In this document: in pieces, positions 17,361 to 26,899 of the stretch | Layout of the letters: each line of letters opens with the position of its first letter | Numbering within the stretch: position 1 is the first letter of the stretch | Assembly (NCBI GenBank): GCA_040365065.1 | Contig: BAABNI010000004.1 | Coordinates: 186,001 to 250,000, forward strand | Source: Pelagadaptatus aseana | GTDB lineage: Bacteria > Pseudomonadota > Gammaproteobacteria > Pseudomonadales > Cellvibrionaceae | DNA: 64,000 nucleotides | Direction of reading: 5' to 3' | Notes under the pieces: model-generated | What the model was told of the DNA's origin: nothing | What the model saw: the letters and a program-made list of their open reading frames with translations, nothing else | Database searches by the model: none | Made by a program: the position numbers and the translations under genes

Positions 17361-18647
17361 CTCCATCAATTTGTAGTAGAGCATACCCAGAGCCAATGCC
17401 TGATTACCAAACCATTCATTGAGTGGGATCCGGTAGTGGGACATACCCGCAAACAAATCGAATTCTTTCAGATTGCCATCAATGGCGTTGCCCATGATCT
17501 CCGCCATGATATGGGAAGTCGCCACGCCATGACCGGAATAACCCTGACAATAAAACACGTTCTCGCCGGATTTACCCAGCTGGGGAATGCGGTTGATGAC
17601 AATGCCCGCCATGCCGGTCCACTCGTACTCAATCTCAACCCCTTTAAGGCGGGGGAATGTACGCTCAATGGCAGGTCTTAACTCACTGGCCACCGATTTG
17701 GAATCGCGACCGGAGTAATTGGTACCGCCGCCAAACATCAAGCGCTTGTCGGCGGTCAAACGATAGTAATCGAGCACAAAGCGACAATCGTAAACCGCCA
17801 GATCCTTCGGGTTAATGGCATTGGCCACCTCATCACCCAAGGGTTTGGTCACAAGATTCCCCAGTGATGCCGGAAATAACATGCCGCGCAACTTGGGCCG
17901 TTCCAGACGGTGGTAGGCATTACCCGCCAGTAACACCGTATTGGCGGTAATCTGTCCCCGCTCGGTTTTCACTACCGGCGTCGGCCCATCCTGAATATCA
18001 ATGACTGGCGAACCCTCAAAAATTTTCGCGCCCAGTGATTGGGCAGCTCGGGCCTCACCGATACAAAGATTAAGGGAATGCAGATGCATATTGCGGGTAT
18101 TGAGCAAACCACCATGGTACAGCGGTGACTCCAGATAGTCGGGTATCTGCTGTTGCGACAGCATGGTCATGTACTCGCCCATACCACGCTGATGAGCCTC
18201 ATCATGCATGGCCTGCAGCTCCGGCATATGGCCCGGCTTATAAGCCGTTTGCAAGTGCCCATGTTTGAGATCACATTCAATAGCGTATTTTTCAACGCGG
18301 TTTTTAATGATGTCGTGACCACGCCAGCGCAGGTTCCAGACAAAGTCCTCTGCTTCAGTACCGATTACTTTGCGCAACTGTCGGGTCATGGCCGCATCGC
18401 CTGACAAGCTGCCGGTCACCTGCCCACCATTGCGGCCGGTGGCTCCCCAACCAATCTTGTTGGCCTCTACAATGGCCACCTGATAGCCCTTCTCACAAAG
18501 TTCAACCGCGGTCGCCACACCGGTAAAACCACCGCCGATAATCACCACATCGACCCGCTCTGAACCTTCGAGCTGGGGGTAATCGGTTTCCTGAACAATG
18601 CTGTGGGTATAATAGGAGTCGCAACGCTGCATAATATAGTCACTCAA
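17349..18647 (-). CDS. FAD-dependent amine oxidoreductase (PuuB-like)
   Basis: 432-residue DAO-family flavoprotein. The N-terminal FAD motif VVIIGGGFTGVATAVEL and the following GWGATGRNGGQ are typical of gamma-glutamylputrescine oxidase (PuuB/OrdL) and related sarcosine-oxidase-like enzymes. No other polyamine genes are adjacent, so the substrate is open. It is convergent with fpr and divergent from ogt. Confidence 0.82.
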   Translation of the reverse strand: MSDYIMQRCDSYYTHSIVQETDYPQLEGSERVDVVIIGGGFTGVATAVELCEKGYQVAIVEANKIGWGATGRNGGQVTGSLSGDAAMTRQLRKVIGTEAEDFVWNLRWRGHDIIKNRVEKYAIECDLKHGHLQTAYKPGHMPELQAMHDEAHQRGMGEYMTMLSQQQIPDYLESPLYHGGLLNTRNMHLHSLNLCIGEARAAQSLGAKIFEGSPVIDIQDGPTPVVKTERGQITANTVLLAGNAYHRLERPKLRGMLFPASLGNLVTKPLGDEVANAINPKDLAVYDCRFVLDYYRLTADKRLMFGGGTNYSGRDSKSVASELRPAIERTFPRLKGVEIEYEWTGMAGIVINRIPQLGKSGENVFYCQGYSGHGVATSHIMAEIMGNAIDGNLKEFDLFAGMSHYRIPLNEWFGNQALALGMLYYKLMENFR

Positions 18648-18745
18648 AAATTGTTAGTGCGACGGGAATTTTTCCAGAAATCCCACTATCAATAAGTATC
18701 TTCTTTTCAATGTTCAGGTACCGCATCGTGCAACCGGGAGCCCCT

Positions 18746-19258
18746 ATGATTTACGATATGTTTTACGATATTTTTGACAGCCCTGTGGGCGATATCATTG
18801 TCGTTCAGGATCAACAGGGGTTGCGCTACGTCGACTTTCAGGACGGCCCCTCGCCTCTGGCGATTGCGCCACACTGGCAGAGAGACCCCCACCCGTGTCA
18901 GGCAGCAAAGCGGCAATTGACGCAATACTTTGCAGGCAACCGCCAGCAGTTTGATCTGCCAATTGCGCCACAGGGCACCGACTTCCAGCAACGAGTGTGG
19001 GCATTGCTGGCGCAAATCCCTTACGGTGAGCTGGCCACCTATGGCCAGATGGCAAACCGCCTGCAGCAACCTAGCGCATCCAGAGCGGTCGGCATGGCCA
19101 ATGGCCGCAACCCCATCGCCATTATTCTGCCCTGCCACCGGGTGGTGGGCAGCAGCCGCAAGCTGACCGGTTATCGCGGCGGCCTGGCCATCAAAGAAAC
19201 CCTGCTCAAGCTCGAGGGAATCAAAATTACCGACCAGACAGTGGTTGAACCCTGCTAA
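18746..19258 (+). CDS. ogt: Methylated-DNA--protein-cysteine S-methyltransferase
   Basis: Suicide DNA-repair protein that takes methyl groups from O6-methylguanine. Active-site motif ILPCHRVVG with acceptor Cys130; DNA-binding HTH segment with arginine finger in SASRAVGMANGRNPI; late SRKLTGYRGGLAIKETLL. The start at 18746 is preferred over an in-frame ATG at 18710 because GGGAG lies just before it and the 170-residue product fits Ogt. It has no Ada regulatory domain. Confidence 0.94.
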   Translation: MIYDMFYDIFDSPVGDIIVVQDQQGLRYVDFQDGPSPLAIAPHWQRDPHPCQAAKRQLTQYFAGNRQQFDLPIAPQGTDFQQRVWALLAQIPYGELATYGQMANRLQQPSASRAVGMANGRNPIAIILPCHRVVGSSRKLTGYRGGLAIKETLLKLEGIKITDQTVVEPC

Positions 19259-19344
19259 AGCCTCAGTATTACTGGTACTATTGAACCCACTGATAAAAAT
19301 GATAATTTGAGGCCAGCAACCTCAACCGGAGAGGTATTTATTCT

Positions 19345-20643
19345 ATGGGTTTTATACGCCAAAACCTGCTGCACTTGAGCAATATTCCAGAAGATCTCGA
19401 TTCTGTTATCACCATCGACGACAAAGCGGAGGTTAACCCCGCTGAAGTCAGCCTTAACGACACCGATGTTGAGGCTATCTGGAATCAGGTGGTTGAACTC
19501 TATAAAACCGGCACCCATCCTGCGATTTCCATTCATCTGCGCCGTCACGGCAAAACCGTATTGTCACGCAGTATCGGCCACAGTCAGGGCAATGGTCCTC
19601 ACGATATGCCAAGCGGCGAAAAAATCCTGGTCACACCGGAAACGCCCTTTTGCCTATTTTCAACATCCAAAGGCATCACCGCGCTGTTGATTCATATGCT
19701 GGCCGAAGATGGTCTGATCAACATCATGGACCCGGTCGCCTTTTACGCGCCTGAATTTGCCCAAAATGGCAAAAAGAACATCACCATTCATCAAATTCTG
19801 GCACACCGTGGAGGTATTCCCGGCTTGCCAACAGACGTCCCCCTCGACACCTTCTGGGACGAAGACAAAGTCTGGCAACTGCTGTGCGAAGCCAAACCCA
19901 TTGTCGTCGACGGTTCGAAACTGGCCTATCACGCCATCACCGGCGGCTTTGTACTCGATCAGGTGGTTAAAAAAGTGACCGGCGCCAACATGAACGCCTA
20001 CATCGACAGGAAAATCCGCCAGCCAATGGGTATGAAGTACTTCACCTACGGTATCGACCAGGAACATTTCCACGACCTGACCGTGAACTACGCCACAGGC
20101 CCACGCCCCAGACTGCTGCTGAAAAAATTCGTCAAGCGTGCCCTGGGCACCACCATCGAAGAGTTGGAGAGCATGTGCAATGATCCGCGCTTTCAGGAAG
20201 TGTGCATTCCCGCCGGCAACCTGATCGGCACCGCTGCTGAAGTTTCGGCGTTCTTCCAGATGATGATGGATGGCGGCGTCTGGCAGGGTAAGCGCATCTG
20301 TGAAGAGAGCACCATTGCCCGCTGTATTCACGAATTTGGCAGCCGCACCCTCGATCGCACCCTACTGGTGCCAATGCGTTACAGTGCCGGCCTGATGCTG
20401 GGTGATAAGCCCTTCGGCATCTGGGGGCCAGACACCAAGCACGCCTTTGGCCACCTGGGTCTGATCAACAAATTCAGTTGGGCCGACCCGTCGCGACAAC
20501 TCTCTGCATCCATTCTGACCTCAGGTATTCCCTTGCTGGCGCCACATATTCCGGCGTTGACCAGACTGCTGTGTAACATCAGCAATGGTATCCCCAAGGT
20601 GGATAAAGAGGTACAGAATTTCAAACTCAAAGCCGTATCCTGA
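19345..20643 (+). CDS. Serine hydrolase, class C beta-lactamase/esterase family
   Basis: 432-residue member of the penicillin-binding-protein-like serine hydrolases. SxxK motif STSK places the nucleophile at Ser106 and the base at Lys109; Tyr195 in LAYHAITGG is the likely YxN/YxS Tyr. There is no signal peptide, so it is probably cytosolic, pointing to an EstB-type esterase rather than a beta-lactamase. GGAGAGG precedes the ATG. It is followed 49 bases later by metY on the same strand. Confidence 0.85.
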   Translation: MGFIRQNLLHLSNIPEDLDSVITIDDKAEVNPAEVSLNDTDVEAIWNQVVELYKTGTHPAISIHLRRHGKTVLSRSIGHSQGNGPHDMPSGEKILVTPETPFCLFSTSKGITALLIHMLAEDGLINIMDPVAFYAPEFAQNGKKNITIHQILAHRGGIPGLPTDVPLDTFWDEDKVWQLLCEAKPIVVDGSKLAYHAITGGFVLDQVVKKVTGANMNAYIDRKIRQPMGMKYFTYGIDQEHFHDLTVNYATGPRPRLLLKKFVKRALGTTIEELESMCNDPRFQEVCIPAGNLIGTAAEVSAFFQMMMDGGVWQGKRICEESTIARCIHEFGSRTLDRTLLVPMRYSAGLMLGDKPFGIWGPDTKHAFGHLGLINKFSWADPSRQLSASILTSGIPLLAPHIPALTRLLCNISNGIPKVDKEVQNFKLKAVS

Positions 20644-20692
20644 AAGCAGGATGCCATCACCTTACCTGAAGGAACAGCAATAAGGAGCCACA

Positions 20693-21967
20693 ATGAAACT
20701 GGAAACACTGGCCTTACATGCAGGCTATACCAGCGAGCCGACAACCAAGGCCGCAACCACCCCCATTTATCAGACCACGTCCTACACCTTTGACAATACC
20801 CAGCATGGGGCGGACCTGTTCAACCTGGCGGTACCGGGCAACATCTACACCCGGATTACCAATCCCACCAACGCCGTACTGGAAGAGCGCATGGCGCAAA
20901 TGGAAGGCGGAGTGGGGGCACTGGCACTGGCTTCGGGAATGGCCGCCATCACCTACTCGATTCAGGCCATCTGCGACGTTGGCAGCAACATTGTCAGTAC
21001 CAGTCAGCTATACGGCGGCACCTACAACCTGTTCGCCCACACTTTTCCACGTCAGGGCATCGAGGTTCGCATGTGCCCTGCCGATGATTTTGATGCTTTT
21101 GAAAACGCCATTGATGCCAATACCCGGGCTATTTTTTGTGAGTCCATTGGCAACCCGGCGGGCAATATCGTCGACATCAAACGGCTGGCCGAGATTGGCA
21201 AAAAACACGGTGTACCGGTAATTGTCGACAACACCGTTGCCACGCCGTGCCTGTTGCGTCCGTTTGAACTGGGCGCCGATATCGTCGTGCACTCACTGAC
21301 CAAATACATAGGTGGCCATGGCACCAGCATTGGCGGCGTCATTGTCGACTCAGGAAAATTTGACTGGGCCGGCAACAAGGAGCGCTTCCCCATGCTCAAC
21401 GAGCCCGATCCCTCTTATCACGGTGTGGTGTATACCGAGGCTCTGGGGCCGGCGGCTTATATTGGTCGTTGCCGGGTGGTACCGCTGCGCAATACCGGTG
21501 CGGCACTCTCGCCCATGAACACCTTCCAGATCATGCTGGGTCTTGAGACCCTCAGTCTGCGTATGGAGCGCCACTGTGAGAATGCGCAAAAGGTGGCCGA
21601 ACACCTGCAACAGCATTCTCTGGTGGAGTGGGTCAATTACGCCGGTTTAAGTGACAGCCCCTACCAGGCGCTGGCCAATCAATACCTCGGTGGCAAAGCT
21701 TCTGGCATTTTGAGTTTTGGTATCAAAGGTGGGATCGATGCCGGAACCAAATTCATTGATGCTCTGCAAATGATTCTGCGGCTGGTCAATATCGGGGATG
21801 CCAAATCCTTGGCGTGTCATCCGGCCAGTACTACCCACAGGCAGCTGAATGCAGAAGAATTAAAATCGGCGGGAGTGGAAGAAGGTATGGTGAGATTGTC
21901 GATTGGTATTGAGCACATTGACGACATCATTGCCGACATCGATCAGGCACTGGCTGCCGCCAGCTAA
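20693..21967 (+). CDS. metY: O-acetylhomoserine (thiol)-lyase
   Basis: PLP enzyme that makes homocysteine from O-acetylhomoserine and sulfide. The N-terminus LETLALHAGYTSEPTTKAATTPIYQTTSY, the PLP Lys204 in VHSLTKYIGGHGTSIGG and the long insertion with ERFPMLNEPDPSYHGVVYTE identify the MetY branch over cystathionine gamma-synthase. Length of 424 residues is usual. A strong GGAG lies before the ATG. No SAM riboswitch is visible in the short upstream gap. Confidence 0.95.
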   Translation: MKLETLALHAGYTSEPTTKAATTPIYQTTSYTFDNTQHGADLFNLAVPGNIYTRITNPTNAVLEERMAQMEGGVGALALASGMAAITYSIQAICDVGSNIVSTSQLYGGTYNLFAHTFPRQGIEVRMCPADDFDAFENAIDANTRAIFCESIGNPAGNIVDIKRLAEIGKKHGVPVIVDNTVATPCLLRPFELGADIVVHSLTKYIGGHGTSIGGVIVDSGKFDWAGNKERFPMLNEPDPSYHGVVYTEALGPAAYIGRCRVVPLRNTGAALSPMNTFQIMLGLETLSLRMERHCENAQKVAEHLQQHSLVEWVNYAGLSDSPYQALANQYLGGKASGILSFGIKGGIDAGTKFIDALQMILRLVNIGDAKSLACHPASTTHRQLNAEELKSAGVEEGMVRLSIGIEHIDDIIADIDQALAAAS

Positions 21968-22000
21968 CCCCAATTCATCCGATCTGCCTGTTTTGCCGCT

Positions 22001-22258
22001 TCAGGCGGCAGAATAGGCTTTCTGCAGTTGGGTATAATGGCTGTTAACACCATCGGCAAAATCAATGCGTGCAATACTTTCTACCGCATCTTTTAAAGCC
22101 TGTTGATCCAGCTCAGTGAACGCGCCGGGTTCCTTGCCTTCCCTCAAAGCCTTGATGGTATTGAGAGCATTTCTGCGTAGAATTTTGCGAACCTCAGGAT
22201 TAATGCTCGCTACAATTCTCTGCGTGGCATCACTGCTGGTTATTGCTTCAATATTCAC
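22001..22258 (-). CDS. Small protein of unknown function, GTG start
   Basis: 85-residue protein with no family I recognise. It is soluble and mostly helical in character: EAITSSDATQRIVASINPEVRKILRRN, then ALREGKEPGAFTELDQQALKDAVESIARIDF. The GTG at 22258 is chosen because AAGGAAGG lies five bases upstream, a strong binding site; the frame upstream of it has no coding look. Convergent with metY and a tail-to-head neighbour of a GST gene on the same strand. Confidence 0.6.
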   Translation of the reverse strand: MNIEAITSSDATQRIVASINPEVRKILRRNALNTIKALREGKEPGAFTELDQQALKDAVESIARIDFADGVNSHYTQLQKAYSAA

Positions 22259-22420
22259 TATTACCTTCCTTACAAACCGCAACGGCTTATAAAATATCTC
22301 TGTTAAGGTAAATAGTATTGGCAACGGCCCTGACAGTATGTGGCACAGTGAAACTACAATGTGCACTTTGCCGGGCACATTGGGTAGTCATGATAATTAA
22401 GCCCCTGCCGAGCTCGGAAA

Positions 22421-23131
22421 TTATTGCCGGGCGTAGACGCCTACAGCCTGCTGAACTCGCTCGGTATAGTCACACAAAGCCTGATATTCCCGGGCTATCG
22501 GGGTGATCCAGGTGGCCGGCTGATTGTCAATCAGGCCGGCGAGAAGAGAGGCCACGGCAAAGTCATAGGCCGTGATGGCATCGCCCAACAAGAAGTCAGA
22601 TTCTGCCACCGCACGATCCAGCGCTTGTAGATCCCGCCGGGCAAAACCCGCCTGCTCTTCCAGAGAATGTTTCCCCAGCCCTTGCAGTTCATAGGTTTTG
22701 CACACCTGATTACGGGCGACCTTGCACACTAACTGCTTGAGAGGAAACGGCAGTCGGCCAAAAAAACCTTCGGCCACATTGGGCCACCAGCCATCGTCAA
22801 CCCAGCGACTCGCCACCATAATCCAGTAGAGGTGCTCCTCAGCCAGGCGGGTGTAGGCCACCCCCTGAGCTTTCTGGGCGTTGGACAGGCCTGCAAATAA
22901 CTGCCCGCCGGTTTTATCATCCAGATACTCCAGGATCAGCTCGGAGTCAGCCACCGTCACATCGCCATCGACGATATAAGGCAGCTTGCCCTTTGGCGAT
23001 TTGCGGGGGTCGGACTCCTCGACAATCTCAAACGCTTGGCCCAGATGGGTTAATGCCATTTCCACTTTCAGGCAAAACGGGCTGACATTACGCAGCCCGA
23101 ACGCGGCGGGAAAAGTATAGAGTTGGATCAT
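22421..23131 (-). CDS. Glutathione S-transferase family protein
   Basis: 236-residue two-domain GST. The thioredoxin-like N-domain runs LYTFPAAFGLRNVSPFCLKVEMALTHLG with the glutathione-site PY-ADS pattern in KLPYIVDGDVTVADSELILEYL; the helical C-domain follows. Its start overlaps the stop of the upstream acyl-CoA ligase by four bases, so the two are translationally coupled. Context with acyl-CoA genes suggests a role in breakdown of a xenobiotic or lipid, but the substrate is unknown. Confidence 0.85.
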   Translation of the reverse strand: MIQLYTFPAAFGLRNVSPFCLKVEMALTHLGQAFEIVEESDPRKSPKGKLPYIVDGDVTVADSELILEYLDDKTGGQLFAGLSNAQKAQGVAYTRLAEEHLYWIMVASRWVDDGWWPNVAEGFFGRLPFPLKQLVCKVARNQVCKTYELQGLGKHSLEEQAGFARRDLQALDRAVAESDFLLGDAITAYDFAVASLLAGLIDNQPATWITPIAREYQALCDYTERVQQAVGVYARQ

Positions 23132-24657
23132 GCCAATTCTTCTCGCAGTTTGAATTTCAGAACCTTACCGGCGGGATTGCGCGGCAGGGCTTCCACCAAG
23201 TGTAGACGCAGTGGCAACTTGTAACGAGCCAGCTTGCCATCGGCGAAGTCCCGCAGCTCATCCAGTGTCAGGCTGGCTTCCGGATTCAAGGCTGCGACAG
23301 CCGTCACCGCCTCACCCCACTTGTCATCCGGCAGACCGATGATGGCAACTTCAGCAATCGCAGGGTGCTCAAACAGCACACTTTCCACTTCTGCGGGATA
23401 CACGTTTTCACCACCGCTGATCACCATATCCTTGACCCGATCACTGATAAACAGAAAACCATCCTCGTCCAGATAACCGGCATCGCCGGTATGGAACCAA
23501 CCTTTCTCATCAATGGCTTCTGCGGTTGCCTCAGGACGATTCCAGTAGCCCTTCATTACATTTGGCCCGCGATAAAGAATCTCACCCACCTCACCCGCCG
23601 CGACCGAATCACCGGAAGCATCGGCCACCCGGATCTCGCCAAACAATCCCGGCTTACCTGCCGAGCCCAGTTTTGCCTCGGTGTACTCCGACATCAAAAA
23701 CGAAACCAGTGGCGAGGTCTCGGTCAGACCGTAACCCTGATTCAAAGGAATATGGCGCTCATTGAATACCGCCAACAATGATTTCGGCACCGGAGCAGCA
23801 CCTACCACGATCATTCGCAAAGACGACAATTCCGTATCGGCAAATTCGGGTTGCTGTGCCATAAACAACAGCATCGCCGGGGCTGCAAACATGGTGGTGA
23901 CCTTGTGCTGGGCCACATCGGACAAGGTGGCCGCCGGATCAAAACTGCGATGCAACAACAGACAACCGCCGGCCTGCAGACAAGACATGGTGGTTACATT
24001 CAAACCGCCCACATGAAACAGAGGTGCACACACCAGAGACACATCACTGGCCAACGCCGGCAAGGCAAACGCCGCCTGAATATTATTCCACATCAGATTA
24101 CCGTGGGTGAGCATGGCACCCTTGGGGCGCCCGGTAGTACCGGAGGTGTACATGATGATGGCCACATCGTCCTGCTGAGTTTGAATAAAACTGGTCAGCG
24201 GTTCTGATGCTGAGATAAGCGCCTCCAATGACTCCCAATCGCCTTCGGCACTTTCGGAGCCAATGTAGCGAGTGCAACACAAATCAGCTCGCACAGGATC
24301 AATGACCGCTGCCAGCGCATCGTCTGCCACCAGAGTATTAACCCCGGCATCGTTGATGATAAAGGTCAGCTCTTCACCGGTGAGGCGAAAGTTCAAAGGC
24401 ACAAATATCGCACCCAGAGACTGAGCCGCCAGCATGGTTTCCAGAAAGGCTGGATGGTTTAAACCCACATAGGCAACCCGATCGCCTACGCACACACCAT
24501 GGTCACGTAAATTCTGCGCCAGCTTGCATACCCGTTCAGACAACTCCGCGTAACTGCGCTGGGTGGACTCAAAAATGATGGCGCGTTTTCCGGGGTCCAA
24601 TTGCGCACGCTTAAGAACACTACCGGCAATGTTGTAATCGACTTGTGGGTTGTGCAT
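23128..24657 (-). CDS. Acyl-CoA synthetase (AMP-forming)
   Basis: ANL-superfamily ligase of 509 residues that activates a carboxylic acid to its CoA thioester. P-loop signature IMYTSGTTGRPKGAMLTHGN; A5-like GYGLTETSPLVS; A7/A8 motif WFHTGDAGYLDEDGFLFISDRVKDMVISGGENVYPAEVE; catalytic Lys in NPAGKVLKFKLREE. The start at 24657 is favoured by AGAGGA eight bases upstream. It overlaps the GST start by four bases. Chain length specificity cannot be read; medium or long chain or aromatic acids are possible. Confidence 0.9.
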   Translation of the reverse strand: MHNPQVDYNIAGSVLKRAQLDPGKRAIIFESTQRSYAELSERVCKLAQNLRDHGVCVGDRVAYVGLNHPAFLETMLAAQSLGAIFVPLNFRLTGEELTFIINDAGVNTLVADDALAAVIDPVRADLCCTRYIGSESAEGDWESLEALISASEPLTSFIQTQQDDVAIIMYTSGTTGRPKGAMLTHGNLMWNNIQAAFALPALASDVSLVCAPLFHVGGLNVTTMSCLQAGGCLLLHRSFDPAATLSDVAQHKVTTMFAAPAMLLFMAQQPEFADTELSSLRMIVVGAAPVPKSLLAVFNERHIPLNQGYGLTETSPLVSFLMSEYTEAKLGSAGKPGLFGEIRVADASGDSVAAGEVGEILYRGPNVMKGYWNRPEATAEAIDEKGWFHTGDAGYLDEDGFLFISDRVKDMVISGGENVYPAEVESVLFEHPAIAEVAIIGLPDDKWGEAVTAVAALNPEASLTLDELRDFADGKLARYKLPLRLHLVEALPRNPAGKVLKFKLREELA

Positions 24658-25051
24658 TAATTTTTCCTCTTTATTAAACATTATTATTGGGGTCTATCGA
24701 ACATGGCAAAACACATCGCCGCTTTTTAACCCGCTTCTGCCCTGGGCATGAGCGTTATGTTGATCCGCGAACTCTGCTGAATAGCAGCCCGACACTATGA
24801 CCAGTCATACGAAAACCAGTAAACACCGGATGCAGCTAATAAGTCATTGGTTACATGTTTTAGCCTGTCAGGCAAAACTGTTCAAGGAGTCTCGGCTATG
24901 GGATACATGCCGACGTCAATATTGACGGAGGTGGGTGTACTGAAATTCATGGAGGCCTCCTCTGTCCAGTTGATTTGTATTCAGGGTAGACAGAGGAAGC
25001 AGGCGGTCGACAGAAAAGTAGGGACAAGTGACCGCAGGCTCAAGACAGGAT
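24658..25051. other. Gene-free gap with a 14-bp palindrome
   Basis: About 390 bases between the acyl-CoA ligase start and an acyl-CoA dehydrogenase stop. Frames here lack coding character. The one clear structure is TATGAC-CA-GTCATA at 24796-24809, a possible operator 140 bases before the ligase ATG. The rest holds no repeat or RNA I recognise. Confidence 0.5.
24796..24809. promoter_or_regulatory. Candidate operator, 14-bp palindrome
   Basis: TATGAC (24796-24801) and GTCATA (24804-24809) are perfect inverted arms around CA, upstream of the minus-strand acyl-CoA ligase. TetR- or GntR-type operators have this shape. I found no second copy in the window. Confidence 0.35.
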
Positions 25052-26203
25052 TTATTTACGGGAAAGTATGCCCATTTTTTTGCAGATGATACCCAGCATC
25101 ACTTCATCGGCACCGCCGCCGATCGAGGCAATGCGCTGATCGCGGAAAAGTTGCGACACCGGGTTGTCCCACATAAAGCCCATACCGCCCCAGTACTGCA
25201 GACAGGAGTCAGCCACTTCACGCACCAGACGACCCGCTTTTAACTTCGCCATGGATGCCTTCAAGGTCACATCCTCACCGTTGATGTAACCCTCTACGGC
25301 ATCGTAGGTCAACGCACGCAGGGCTTCCACTTCGGTTTGCAGCTCTGCCAGACGGAACTGGATGACCTGATTATCCAACAGTGATTTGCCATAGGCCTGG
25401 CGCTCACGGGTGTATTCAATGGTGGTATTGATGGCGTGTTCCATGGCCTTGAGACCACCGGCGGCTGCGTACAGACGCTCCTCCTGAAACTGGATCATCT
25501 GATAGGTAAAACCCATGCCTTCTTCACCAATCAGGTTTTTCTGCGGCACCCGCACATTGTCAAAAAAGATCTGTGCAGTATCGGATGAACGCATCCCCAG
25601 CTTGTCGAGTTTCTCTGACATGGAGATACCGGGCAGGTCGGTTGGCACCACAATCAATGACTTGCTCTTGTGGGGATTGTCGCCACCGGTATTGGCCAGC
25701 AGGCACAGATAATCCGCCTGCGTGGCATTGGTGATCCACATCTTGGAGCCATTGATAATGTAGTCGTCACCATCCTTGACCGCGGTCGTTTTAATATTCG
25801 CCACATCGGAACCGGCATGGGGCTCACTCACGGCAATGGAACACACGGCGTCACCGGAAATCGCCTTGGCCAGAAAATTCTGTTTGATGTAGTCACTGCC
25901 GAACTTGGCCATGGCCGGTGTCGCCATATCGGTTTGTACGCCAATGGCCATGGACACACCGCCGCTGGTAATGCGGCCCAATTCTTCGGAGAAAACAATC
26001 TGGTAACTGTAATCCAGCCCCATACCGCCGTATTCTTCCGGCTTGGCAATACCCAGCAGGCCCAGATCCCCCATTTTTTTGAATAACTCATGGGCCGGAA
26101 AAATACCTTCGCGCTCCCACTGCTCATGGTGTGGGTTAATCTCTTTATCAATAAACTGTGCGATCGTTTTGCGGATCGCCTCGTGCTCTTCAGTAAAAAT
26201 CAT
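25052..26203 (-). CDS. Acyl-CoA dehydrogenase
   Basis: 383-residue FAD flavoprotein that forms the 2,3-double bond of an acyl-CoA. Family signatures are present: CSIAVSEPHAGSDVANIKTTA, WITNATQADYLC and the C-terminal LQYWGGMGFMWDNPVSQLFRDQRIASIGGGADEVML, whose Glu is the probable catalytic base. The first of three such genes in 12 kb. Followed by a 390-base gap before the acyl-CoA ligase, so they may be separately transcribed. Chain specificity is unknown. Confidence 0.92.
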   Translation of the reverse strand: MIFTEEHEAIRKTIAQFIDKEINPHHEQWEREGIFPAHELFKKMGDLGLLGIAKPEEYGGMGLDYSYQIVFSEELGRITSGGVSMAIGVQTDMATPAMAKFGSDYIKQNFLAKAISGDAVCSIAVSEPHAGSDVANIKTTAVKDGDDYIINGSKMWITNATQADYLCLLANTGGDNPHKSKSLIVVPTDLPGISMSEKLDKLGMRSSDTAQIFFDNVRVPQKNLIGEEGMGFTYQMIQFQEERLYAAAGGLKAMEHAINTTIEYTRERQAYGKSLLDNQVIQFRLAELQTEVEALRALTYDAVEGYINGEDVTLKASMAKLKAGRLVREVADSCLQYWGGMGFMWDNPVSQLFRDQRIASIGGGADEVMLGIICKKMGILSRK

Positions 26204-26259
26204 CTACCTATCCACTTACATCTTTTTTTGATTTCAGTTGCGAAAATTAAGCGCAGTGT

Positions 26260-26883
26260 TCACTTGAAGTTGCTTTCCGCTTCACCCAACACCACGACTC
26301 TCTGGAACGCCGGGCGGGCAATCATGCGATCGAGATAGTCTTTGACGACCGGCGCATAATCGCCATCACACTTGAGGATGCGGCCCAGATACAGGGCATA
26401 GGCAATATCAATATCGGCAATGGTGAATTTATTACCCACCAGATAGTCTCGGCCATCGCTCAGATGAGCCTCGAGTTTACGCAAGCGTGCGTGAAACCAT
26501 TTCATGTAGGCCATACCGGCTTCTTTTTTGTCCGGCTCCTGAATCACAAAACGGATAAACACCGTCTGCGGAAAAGTCAGTGTCGCGTCACTGTGGAATA
26601 ACCAGTTGAGATAGTCACCGTATTCGGGGTCTTGCGGGCGCAAACCCAGATCGTATTTCTGATAGCGCTCAACCAGATACAAAGGGATTCCCGACGATTC
26701 CGTCATGGTGACCTTGCCATCCTGAAAATAGGGTACGGTTCCGAGTGTATTGACATCCAGATACTCTTTTTTAAAAACCCGTGGTGGGAAAGGCAGGATT
26801 TCCAACTCGTAATCAAACCCCATTTCTTCCATGGCCCACAGGGCTCTCAGTGAACGGGCATTGTGACAGTGCCAGAGTTTCAT
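26260..26883 (-). CDS. Glutathione S-transferase family protein
   Basis: 207-residue GST. N-domain LWHCHNARSLRALWAMEEMGFDYELEILPFPP, with GTVPYFQDGKVTMTESSGIPLYLVERY as the glutathione-site strand (PY and ESS). C-domain includes FTIADIDIAYALYLG. The start at 26883 is chosen for AAGGA upstream and because it begins directly with the GST fold; an upstream frame to 26964 adds unrelated residues. It lies between two acyl-CoA dehydrogenases on the same strand, 16 bases after the upstream one. Confidence 0.88.
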   Translation of the reverse strand: MKLWHCHNARSLRALWAMEEMGFDYELEILPFPPRVFKKEYLDVNTLGTVPYFQDGKVTMTESSGIPLYLVERYQKYDLGLRPQDPEYGDYLNWLFHSDATLTFPQTVFIRFVIQEPDKKEAGMAYMKWFHARLRKLEAHLSDGRDYLVGNKFTIADIDIAYALYLGRILKCDGDYAPVVKDYLDRMIARPAFQRVVVLGEAESNFK

Positions 26884-26899
26884 TGTTGTTTTCCTTGTA

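Noticed and set aside
19345..20643. Serine hydrolase as an antibiotic-resistance beta-lactamase
   Set aside because: No signal peptide and esterase-like sequence; the SxxK and Tyr motifs are shared by many esterases.
20644..20692. SAM riboswitch before metY
   Set aside because: The gap is only 49 bases and shows no riboswitch-like structure.
24847..25089. 80-codon frame in the gap before the acyl-CoA ligase
   Set aside because: No ribosome site, no similarity and it runs into the 3' end of the opposite acyl-CoA dehydrogenase.
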